Below are positions 7,421 through 14,761 of a stretch of DNA of 64,000 nt, one piece after another; the stretch's first letter is position 1, and each line of letters begins with the position of its first letter. Both the position numbers and the translations under genes were made by a program. The DNA is from Gilichinskyi gelida (GTDB lineage Bacteria > Acidobacteriota > Thermoanaerobaculia > Gp7-AA8). The notes under the pieces were generated by a model. The model did not search any database, was not told the origin of the DNA, and saw only the letters and a list, made by a program, of their open reading frames with translations. The stretch is taken from NCBI GenBank assembly GCA_038040385.1, contig JBBPII010000005.1, forward strand, positions 291,411 through 355,410. Direction: 5' to 3'.

Positions 7421-9403
7421 ATGACCGACCGAGACCTCGTCCTCGCCGTCGACGACAACGAGCACAACCTTCAACTCCTCGAGGAATACCTCGGCACATG
7501 GGGCTACGACGTCGTCTTCGCCCGCGACGGCGCCGAGGCGCTGCAGCTCTATCCGCGCGTGAACCCGTCGATCATCGTCCTCGACGTGATGATGCCGGTG
7601 ATGGACGGCTACGACGCCTGCGCCCGCATCAAGGAGCAGCCGGGCGGGCGGGCCATCCCCATCCTCATGCTGACGGCGCTCACGGACGCGGAGGACAAGA
7701 TCCGGGCGCTGGAGTGCGGCGCCGACGACTTCCTCAACAAGCCGATCAACAAAGATGAGCTGCGGACGCGCATCCGCTCGCTGATCAAGATCCGCAACCT
7801 GCGCAAGCAGCTCGACTCCAGCGAGAACATCATCCTCACCCTCAACTTTGCGCTGGAGAACAAGGACCCGCGGAGCGGCGGGCATGTGCAGCGCGTGGCG
7901 GCGTATGCGGCGCGGCTGTGCGACAAGCTCGGCATGACCGCCTCGGAAAAAGAGATCGTGGTCAAAGGGGCGCTGCTGCACGACGTCGGCATGATCGGCG
8001 TCCCCGATCACCTCCTCGGCAAACTGGGCCTGACGGACGACGAGCGCGCCCGCATGGCCGACCACGCGCGGATGGGCGCGTCGATCCTCGAGCCGATGAA
8101 GACCTTCCGACGCTTCGTGCCGATCGTCCGCTGGCACCACGAGCGGTACGATGGGCGCGGTTTCCCCGACGGCCTGCGCGGCGACGCCATCCCGCTCGAA
8201 GCGCAGGTGGTGGCGCTCGCCAATCGCTTCGACGAGATCCGCCACGACGAGAACCTTCTCGAGCAGGACGCCGTCGCCCGGTTGACCGAAGAGGCGAACG
8301 GCGGCGCATTCGACCGCGAGCTGCTCGAGCTGTTCGTCTCCTCGCTCGACGAGAACGCGCCCGCGGCGGTGACCGTCCGCCACATCGGGATCAAGGAGTC
8401 GCCAGCACCGAGCGTGCTCTGCGTCGACGACGTCGACCGCAATCGCGAGCTGATCGCTTCCATCCTGGCCATGGAAGGGTTCCACGTCACGCATGCCGCC
8501 AACGGCCGCGAGGCGATGGACGTCATCGGCCGCGACGGCATCGACATCGTGCTGCTCGATCTGATGATGCCGGTGCAGAACGGCACGGAGACGTTGCGGC
8601 TCCTGCGCGGCGACCGGCGCTACGAGTTCCTGCCGGTGATCGTGCTGACCTCCGAGCGCGGCGGCGCGCTGCGGCAGGAGGCGATCGTGGCCGGTGCGGA
8701 CGACTTCATCGGCTATCCGGTGCACCGCGTCGAGCTGATCGCGCGCATTCGCTCGCTGTTGCGCATCAAGGACTATCACGCCGATCTGGAACAGGAGCAG
8801 AACGTCATCTGCGCACTGGCATTGGCCCTCGAGGCGAAGGACCGCTACACGCGCGGGCACTCGCAGCGCGTCGGCGATCTCGCGCGCACCTTCGCCCTTC
8901 ACCTCGGATGCGACGCCGCGGCCGCCGACCGGATGCGCACCGCCGGCCTGCTGCACGACATCGGCAAGATCGCCGTGCCCGAGGCGTTGCTCAACAAACA
9001 TGGACCGCTGACCAAGCAGGAGTTCCTGCGGGTGATCGATCATCCCGTGGTGGGCGAAGAGATGGTGCGCCCGCTGATGACGCTCGGCGGCGTGCTGGGC
9101 ATGATCCGCCACCATCACGAGCGCTACGACGGCCGCGGCTACCCCGACGGCCTGCGCGGCGACGCCATCCCGTTCGAAGTCCGCCTGCTGTCGATCGTCG
9201 ACGCCTACGACGCCCTCACCTCCCACCGCGCCTACCGCCCCTCCCCCCTCACGCACACCGCCGCACTACAGACGCTCCGCCGCGAAGCCGCCGGCGGCAA
9301 GTGGGATCCGAACCTGGTCGAGCGATTCACGGCAATGCTCGGCGCGCACGAGCCGGATTGGCGGGCGATCACCGTCCCCGTTCCGACGCTGTTCAGTGCG
9401 TAG
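7421..9403 (+). CDS. REC-HD-GYP-REC-HD-GYP protein (tandem response regulator/c-di-GMP phosphodiesterase)
   Basis: 660 residues made of two REC/HD-GYP units. REC1 has D11/D12, phospho-acceptor D55 and K107. HD-GYP1 (about 135-310) keeps H187-D188 and HHERYDGRGFP (239-249) but has HDVGM instead of HDxGK and ANRFDEI instead of the DxYDA motif. REC2 has D380 but Tyr432 where the conserved Lys should be. HD-GYP2 (about 455-655) is complete: HDIGK 512-516, HHERYDGRGYP 565-575, DAYDALTSHRAY 594-605. So the second output domain should hydrolyse c-di-GMP, while the first may be regulatory. Cytoplasmic; the partner histidine kinase is not adjacent. Confidence 0.9.
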   Translation: MTDRDLVLAVDDNEHNLQLLEEYLGTWGYDVVFARDGAEALQLYPRVNPSIIVLDVMMPVMDGYDACARIKEQPGGRAIPILMLTALTDAEDKIRALECGADDFLNKPINKDELRTRIRSLIKIRNLRKQLDSSENIILTLNFALENKDPRSGGHVQRVAAYAARLCDKLGMTASEKEIVVKGALLHDVGMIGVPDHLLGKLGLTDDERARMADHARMGASILEPMKTFRRFVPIVRWHHERYDGRGFPDGLRGDAIPLEAQVVALANRFDEIRHDENLLEQDAVARLTEEANGGAFDRELLELFVSSLDENAPAAVTVRHIGIKESPAPSVLCVDDVDRNRELIASILAMEGFHVTHAANGREAMDVIGRDGIDIVLLDLMMPVQNGTETLRLLRGDRRYEFLPVIVLTSERGGALRQEAIVAGADDFIGYPVHRVELIARIRSLLRIKDYHADLEQEQNVICALALALEAKDRYTRGHSQRVGDLARTFALHLGCDAAAADRMRTAGLLHDIGKIAVPEALLNKHGPLTKQEFLRVIDHPVVGEEMVRPLMTLGGVLGMIRHHHERYDGRGYPDGLRGDAIPFEVRLLSIVDAYDALTSHRAYRPSPLTHTAALQTLRREAAGGKWDPNLVERFTAMLGAHEPDWRAITVPVPTLFSA

Positions 9404-9410
9404 GGGCGCC

Positions 9411-9516
9411 GTGTCATCCTGAGCCGGCGCAGCGCGGCGAAGGATCTCCCGCCTACGGAGCGATCCCCGCCCAGTTGCGGGGGATCCTTCGCCGTCTTCG
9501 CGGCTCAGGATGACAC
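9411..9516. repeat. Family B palindromic repeat, copy B1
   Basis: Long imperfect inverted repeat whose ends are GTGTCATCCTGAGCC and its mirror, with GCGAAGGATC arms inside. Lies between the HD-GYP gene and ribF; could form a large hairpin in RNA. Confidence 0.85.
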
Positions 9517-9535
9517 AGGTTATATTCGCCCGCCG

Positions 9536-10489
9536 ATGCTGGTCCTGCACGATCCCCTGCGCCAGACCGACCTCCCGCGCGGCTGCGTGGCCACCATCGG
9601 CAACTTCGACGGCATGCACATCGGCCATCAGGCCATCGTGCGCGGCATCGTCGAGCGTGCGCGCGAGCTGGGGCGGCCTTCGGCGGTGATTACCTTCGAT
9701 CCGCACCCGCTGTCGGTCGTCGCGCCCGACCGCATCCCCAAACAGATCCTCACCCTTTCCCAGAAAGAGGAGCTGCTGCGGGAGATGGCAGTCGACGCCT
9801 TGCTGGTCGTCCCCTTCACCCCCGAGTTCTCGCGATGGACGGCCGATCGCTTCATCGACGAGTTCCTGGTCGGCGCGCTGCGGGTGGCGGAGGTGCGCAT
9901 CGGCCGCGACTTCTGCTTCGGCGCCGGACGCGAAGGCAACCTCGCGCGCCTGGAGGCCGCAGGAAAGCGTTGCGGCTTCGAGGTCCGCGGCATCGACGAC
10001 GTGCGTATCCGCGGCATCCGGGTCTCCAGCTCCATCGTCCGCGACGCCATCACCAAGGGCGCCATCCGCGCCGCGAACCTCGCGCTGGGGCGCACCTACT
10101 TCATCGACGGCCGCGTGGCCACCGGCCGCCGGCTCGGTCGGAAGATCGGCTTTCCCACCGTGAACGTCGATCCGTCGAACGAGCTCTTCCCCGGCGGCGG
10201 GGTCTACATCACCACCTCCCGCTTCGAGAGTTTCGAACGGTCGTTCGAGAGCGTGACCAACATCGGCGTTCGTCCCACGCTGTACGAGAACTACGCGACC
10301 ACCATCGAGAGCCACATCCTCGACTTCGACTCGAACGTCTACGAGGAGACCGTGCGCGTCTATTTTCACGAGCTGTTGCGGCGCGAGCAGCAATTCCGGT
10401 CGGCGCTGGAGCTGACCAATCAGATCCGCACTGACATCGAGACGGCGCGAAAGTTCTTTCTGCGGAATCCAATCCGGTCGTCATCCTGA
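9536..10489 (+). CDS. ribF: Bifunctional riboflavin kinase / FAD synthetase
   Basis: 317 residues. The N-terminal nucleotidyltransferase domain has VATIGNFDGMHIGHQAI (the HxGH site) and TFDPHPL; the C-terminal flavokinase has RLGRKIGFPTVNV and VTNIGVRPT. It makes FMN from riboflavin and ATP, then FAD, in the cytoplasm. Length is normal except that the last residues (IRSSS) are read from the start of repeat B2, so the original C-terminus may have been a little different. No FMN riboswitch is recognisable upstream; repeat B1 fills the intergenic space. Confidence 0.95.
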   Translation: MLVLHDPLRQTDLPRGCVATIGNFDGMHIGHQAIVRGIVERARELGRPSAVITFDPHPLSVVAPDRIPKQILTLSQKEELLREMAVDALLVVPFTPEFSRWTADRFIDEFLVGALRVAEVRIGRDFCFGAGREGNLARLEAAGKRCGFEVRGIDDVRIRGIRVSSSIVRDAITKGAIRAANLALGRTYFIDGRVATGRRLGRKIGFPTVNVDPSNELFPGGGVYITTSRFESFERSFESVTNIGVRPTLYENYATTIESHILDFDSNVYEETVRVYFHELLRREQQFRSALELTNQIRTDIETARKFFLRNPIRSSS

Positions 10490-10577
10490 GCCGCGCAGAC
10501 GGCGAAGGATCTCAGCGTGCGCGAGACGCGGCATTCTGAGATCCTTCCCCTTCGCTTCGCTCAGGGTCAGGATGACG
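10479..10577. repeat. Family B palindromic repeat, copy B2, overlapping two genes
   Basis: Starts CGTCATCCTGAGCC inside the ribF 3' end and finishes with CAGGATGACG, whose ATG is the start codon of the next gene. Inner arms are CGAAGGATCTCAG and CTGAGATCCTTC. Confidence 0.85.
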
Positions 10578-11408
10578 GACATTCTCTACACACCGACCAC
10601 CCTCCTCGCCTTCCTCGCCGTCCTGGCACTGGTCCACTTCTTCAAGACCCTCGATGCCGACCTGTGGCACGCCTGGCGGAATCCCTTCGCCGCGGGCCTG
10701 GTGATCGGCATCGCCCTGCGGCTGCTGCACCTGCCGCATCCGATCGCCTTCGGCCTGCTGCTGACGTTCGCGGCGGTGTACGCGCGGCACACCGGCCGCG
10801 AAAGCGAGGCCATCGACGGGATGCTGATCGGCGCGGCGATGGGTGCCGCGGCGGCGCTGCCGTTCGCCGAGCCCCACATCGCCGCGATGGCCATCCTGGC
10901 GGGAGCGGTGGCGGGGTACGGCATCACCTTCGCCGCGTTCCACGTCGCAGAACGGCGGCGGCAGCTCGTGATCGACGCCGTCACCGCGATCGCCGCCGTC
11001 GGCGTCGCCTATTTGCCGCCGCTCGTGGGCGGGCGCCACCGCGTCGTGCTCATCGTCGTGGCCGCCGCCGTGCCGCTGTTCATCGTGGCCGCCGTCTTCA
11101 GCCAGTGGCCCGACGTGCGCGCCGAGCTGCGCCACGAGGCGTCGCTGGGCTTCATGACCGACGCCGACGTCCGCCCCACCGCCCACCCCCTTCTCCGCCT
11201 GGGCGGCGGCGGGTGGGCCGACAAGCGCGCCCACCGCGAATTCGTCCGCCTGGCGAACAAGATCGCCCTGCGCAAGCGCCAGCAGCGCGACCGCACCGAC
11301 GAAATGGCGCGCCTCTACCAGCTCGAGATCATCAAACTGCGCATGCAGATCCAGGAGATGAGCAAGATCGACCGCGACGTGTCAGATACAATGACCGGCA
11401 AGACATGA
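10572..11408 (+). CDS. Polytopic membrane protein with C-terminal coiled coil
   Basis: 278 residues; not recognised as a known family. About six hydrophobic segments fill residues 8-180 (for example LLAFLAVLALVHFF, VVLIVVAAAVPLFIVAAVF), followed by a charged cytoplasmic-type tail with a helical, coiled-coil-prone end (DEMARLYQLEIIKLRMQIQ). The only start in reach, ATG 10572, is inside repeat B2. It overlaps lptD by ATGA, so the two are translationally coupled, and a role in outer-membrane or LPS assembly is a guess from context only. Confidence 0.6.
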   Translation: MTDILYTPTTLLAFLAVLALVHFFKTLDADLWHAWRNPFAAGLVIGIALRLLHLPHPIAFGLLLTFAAVYARHTGRESEAIDGMLIGAAMGAAAALPFAEPHIAAMAILAGAVAGYGITFAAFHVAERRRQLVIDAVTAIAAVGVAYLPPLVGGRHRVVLIVVAAAVPLFIVAAVFSQWPDVRAELRHEASLGFMTDADVRPTAHPLLRLGGGGWADKRAHREFVRLANKIALRKRQQRDRTDEMARLYQLEIIKLRMQIQEMSKIDRDVSDTMTGKT

Positions 11409-13696
11409 CGAGGCCTCTTCTCGCCGGGTTTCTCCTCTCCCTCATCTCCACCACACTCTTTGCCCAAGGGAAGGACATGGGTCCGGCGGGGCAGTACTAC
11501 GGCCAGCCGAAGAAGCTCGGCGCGAAGTTCCAATTCGCTCCCGGACCGAAAGAGGGCGGCTGCAAGGAAGTCGAATGGGGGACGGACCCGGCCGGCCGCA
11601 CGGAATTCGTCCGCGACGAGTACGTAATCCTCGAGCGCGCCGTCTACCTCAAGTGCCAGGACATCAAGCTCACCGCGGACAAGGCGACGTACAACTTCAA
11701 GACCCACGACGCCGTGGCCGAGGGGCACGTGGTGATCGATCAGGGACCGGTGCGGCTCACCGGCGACCGCGCCGTCTTCAACCTCGACTCCAAGACCGGC
11801 ACGCTCTTCAACGCCACCGGCGCCATGGCGCCGGACATGTACTTCACCGGCGAGAAGATCGAGAAGACCGGCGACCAGAGCTACCGGCTGGTCAACGGAA
11901 TCATGACCTCCTGCGACATCGACCGCCCGTCGTGGTCGTTCCACCTGGCCAGCGCCGACATCACCCTCGACGACTACGCGCACATGCGCGGCGTCAGCTT
12001 CCGCGCCCACGACATCCCGCTGCTCTACACCCCGCGGCTGGTGTGGCCGACCAAGCGCGACCGCTCGCGCGGCTTCCTGCTGCCACGCATCAACTTCAGC
12101 GACACCTTCGGCACCCGTCTGGAGACCGCCTACTTCATGCCATTCGGCGACTCAGTCGATGCCACCGCGTCCCTCGACTTGAGCGAGAAGAGCTATAACG
12201 GCGGCGGCGTCAACGTCCGTTACCGCCCGTCGGAGAACGTCACGCAGGGCGATTTCGACGCCTACACGGTCCACGACGTCGAAGCGGACGCGCAGCAGTG
12301 GAAGTACTCCTACCGCCACGCGCAGGACAACCTTCCGGGCGGCTTCCGCGCCGTCGTCGACATCGAAGACTTCTCCAACCTCGACTTCTTCCGCCGCTTC
12401 TCCCGCGACGCGCGCCTGCACACCCTGTCGCAGATCTACTCCTCGGCGTACTTGACCAAGAACCAGCCGACGTACTCGCTGAACATCCTCGCCGACCGCC
12501 GCGACATCGTCAGCTTCGCCTCCATCGATCCGAAGGAGCCGCCCGACCGGCAGCGCTTCGAGCAGTTCCCGTCGCTGCAGTTCCGCACCTACCCGAACCG
12601 CATCGCCAACACTCCGCTCTACTTCTCGCTGGAGTCGTCGGCGTCGCATCTGCGCACCAGCGGCCTGATCACCGGCCCCGAGGCGAATTACTACCGCGCC
12701 GACATCTTCCCCACCCTGTCGCTGCAGTTGCGCACGCCGTCGTGGCTGTCGATCCGGCCGCAGATCTCCGCCCGTCAGACGTACTACTCCGCGAGCCTCG
12801 ACGAGGCCTCGGCGAACAACCCGTTCGGCTCGAACCTCGTCGCCGTCGACGAGGCGGTGCGCCGCTTCTACGCCCAGGGGCAGGTGGAAGTGGTCGGCCC
12901 GTCGTTCTCCAAGATCTTCAACCGCGCCGTGGGCGGCTTCGCCCGCTTCAAGCACGTGATCGAGCCGCGGGTCCGCTACCTCTACACCACCGAGGTCAAC
13001 GATCAGAACCGCATCATCCGCTTCGACACCGTGGACACGCCGTTCCTGCCGATCGTCCGGCACTCGGTGGAGTACTCGCTGACGCAGCGCCTGATCGGCC
13101 GCGAGCAGGGGCCGAACGCCTCCGCGCGTGAGGTGCTCTCGTTCTCCGTCCGCCAGTCGGTGGCCCTCGGCAACGAATTCACCAACGCCACCGGCGGCAA
13201 TCTGCCGGGCACCGTTCCGCCGGGGCAGGAGAACAAGTTCACGCCGCTGACGGCCAGCCTGCACGCCAACCCATACCAGTCGATCACCTTCGACGCCAGC
13301 GCGACGTACGGCAACGTGTCGCATCAGTTCGATCAAACCAGCATCTCCGCCAACCTCCTCGGCACCGGCAAGCGCGCCGACAAGTACCTCTCCTTCACCT
13401 ACTTCGCGTCGTACAAGCAGCCCGGTCAGACCTTCGACGGCAGCTCCAGCCAGATCCGCCTCAACACCGGCTCGTCGCTGCTGCGCGACCGCATCCGCGC
13501 CGACGTGCAGCTCAACTACGACGCGAAGAAAGGGAAGTTCCTCGAGCAGCGCTACCTCGTCGGCGGCACCGCGTCGTGCTATGGCATCGCGTTCGAGTTC
13601 CGCCGCTACCTCGTCTTCATCCCCCAAGAGGATGTGGAAAACAGCTTCGGGATCTCGGTCTCGTTGAAGAACGTCGGCACCTTCGGCACGAACTGA
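11405..13696 (+). CDS. lptD: LPS-assembly protein LptD (outer membrane)
   Basis: 763 residues from ATG 11405 (ATGA overlap). A signal peptide (LLAGFLLSLISTTLFAQ) is followed by an OstA/LptA-like beta-jellyroll (KLTADKATYNF, EGHVVIDQGPVRLTGDRA), then the long C-terminal beta-barrel beginning near PRLVWPTKRDRSRGFLLP, a strongly conserved LptD stretch. LptD with LptE inserts lipopolysaccharide into the outer leaflet. Length is typical. Presence argues for an LPS-bearing outer membrane. Followed by a coupled small lipoprotein gene. Confidence 0.9.
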   Translation: MTRPLLAGFLLSLISTTLFAQGKDMGPAGQYYGQPKKLGAKFQFAPGPKEGGCKEVEWGTDPAGRTEFVRDEYVILERAVYLKCQDIKLTADKATYNFKTHDAVAEGHVVIDQGPVRLTGDRAVFNLDSKTGTLFNATGAMAPDMYFTGEKIEKTGDQSYRLVNGIMTSCDIDRPSWSFHLASADITLDDYAHMRGVSFRAHDIPLLYTPRLVWPTKRDRSRGFLLPRINFSDTFGTRLETAYFMPFGDSVDATASLDLSEKSYNGGGVNVRYRPSENVTQGDFDAYTVHDVEADAQQWKYSYRHAQDNLPGGFRAVVDIEDFSNLDFFRRFSRDARLHTLSQIYSSAYLTKNQPTYSLNILADRRDIVSFASIDPKEPPDRQRFEQFPSLQFRTYPNRIANTPLYFSLESSASHLRTSGLITGPEANYYRADIFPTLSLQLRTPSWLSIRPQISARQTYYSASLDEASANNPFGSNLVAVDEAVRRFYAQGQVEVVGPSFSKIFNRAVGGFARFKHVIEPRVRYLYTTEVNDQNRIIRFDTVDTPFLPIVRHSVEYSLTQRLIGREQGPNASAREVLSFSVRQSVALGNEFTNATGGNLPGTVPPGQENKFTPLTASLHANPYQSITFDASATYGNVSHQFDQTSISANLLGTGKRADKYLSFTYFASYKQPGQTFDGSSSQIRLNTGSSLLRDRIRADVQLNYDAKKGKFLEQRYLVGGTASCYGIAFEFRRYLVFIPQEDVENSFGISVSLKNVGTFGTN

Positions 13697-14067
13697 TGCG
13701 ACGTGCCGCGGCGCTCGCTCTCCTCCTCGTCCTCGCCTGCCGCGGCGAACACCACGATCATCGCAAGGCGCGCGAGGCGGCGCTGGCGCACAACCTCTTC
13801 GAAATGCGCAAGGCCATCGCCGATTTCCGCGCTGACAAGGGCCGCGGCCCGCACTCGCTCAGCGAATTGAAGACCGCCCACTACCTGCGCGACATCCCGG
13901 CAGACTCCATCACCGGCTCGCGCATCTGGCGCGTGACCACCGAGGAGGCGGTGCGCAACGACGACTTCGTCAGCGGCGCCGCGCCGAAGCCGGACCCGGA
14001 AGTGGTCGACGTTCACAGCCGGGCGGTGGGGAGGGATTCGGCGGGGAAGCTGTACGCTGACTATTGA
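13696..14067 (+). CDS. Small lipoprotein with pseudopilin-like C-terminal motif
   Basis: 123 residues; start ATG 13696 shares a base with the lptD stop. A short signal peptide ends in a lipobox LVLAC. The central segment NLFEMRKAIADFRADKG...SLSELKTAHYLRDIPADSITG resembles the soluble part of type II secretion major pseudopilins (GspG), but the N-terminal methylation helix is replaced by a lipoprotein signal. Coupling to lptD hints at an envelope role, even an LptE-like partner position, but sequence does not support LptE homology. Confidence 0.6.
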   Translation: MRRAAALALLLVLACRGEHHDHRKAREAALAHNLFEMRKAIADFRADKGRGPHSLSELKTAHYLRDIPADSITGSRIWRVTTEEAVRNDDFVSGAAPKPDPEVVDVHSRAVGRDSAGKLYADY

Positions 14068-14071
14068 CCCC

Positions 14072-14761
14072 ATGTCGAACGTCTATACCTTCAAAGACTT
14101 CGAGGGCAGTTCCCATCGGATTCTGATCGATCTGATCGGCCGCTATTCGTCGCGCGGCGGAACGCTACTCGACCTCGGTGCGGCCGGTGGCGAGCTCGGG
14201 GAGGCCGTTCGCGGGCAGTTCGACCGCACCATCGGTTTCGAGTTCGACGCCGAGCGCATCGGCGACCTGTACGGGAGGTTTGACAGCGTGGTCATCGCCG
14301 ACCTGGAGACGGTGAAGACGCTGCCGTCGAACGTGCGCGCCGTCGTCCTCGCCGACATCGTCGAGCACCTGCGCGACTCGACCGGGCTGCTCCGCTGCGT
14401 GCACGACGTCCTCGCGGCAGATGGGAAGCTCTTCATCTCCGTACCGAACATCGCCAACATCACCGTGCGCCTCGGCCTGCTGTTCGGCATCTTCGAGTAC
14501 CGCGACCGCGGCATCCTCGACTACACGCACCTCCGCTTCTTCACCATGCGCACCATCCGGCGGGAGATCGAGAACGCCGGTTTCCGTATCGTCGCCGTCC
14601 GCGGATCGTCGGTCCCCATCCGGCTGATCATCGGGCGCTGGATGCCCGGTCCGCTGCTCCGCCTCGGCGAGCGGATGCTGACCTGGATCACGCGCGTCTG
14701 GCGGTCGCTGTTCGCCTACCAGATCATCATCGTCGCTTCGCCTCGAGAATCGACGCGATGA
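14072..14761 (+). CDS. Class I SAM-dependent methyltransferase
   Basis: 229 residues. Motif I is LLDLGAAGGELGEAV, then an acidic residue loop (GFEFD), VVLADIVEHLRD (post-motif of the UbiE/Methyltransf_12 type) and SVPNIANI. Such enzymes methylate small molecules, often sugars or lipids in surface polysaccharide loci. A hydrophobic C-terminal helix suggests membrane association. The 3' end overlaps the convergent YfhO-like gene by 35 bases. Confidence 0.8.
   Translation: MSNVYTFKDFEGSSHRILIDLIGRYSSRGGTLLDLGAAGGELGEAVRGQFDRTIGFEFDAERIGDLYGRFDSVVIADLETVKTLPSNVRAVVLADIVEHLRDSTGLLRCVHDVLAADGKLFISVPNIANITVRLGLLFGIFEYRDRGILDYTHLRFFTMRTIRREIENAGFRIVAVRGSSVPIRLIIGRWMPGPLLRLGERMLTWITRVWRSLFAYQIIIVASPRESTR

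Noticed and set aside
7298..9256. Long open frame antisense to the REC/HD-GYP gene
   Set aside because: High GC leaves long open shadow frames; its translation has no recognised motif, and the plus-strand protein is clearly real. The same holds for similar antisense frames over lptD, smc, the CHRD gene and dnaK.
9404..9535. FMN riboswitch before ribF
   Set aside because: The space is taken by palindrome B1; the RFN conserved pieces are not seen.
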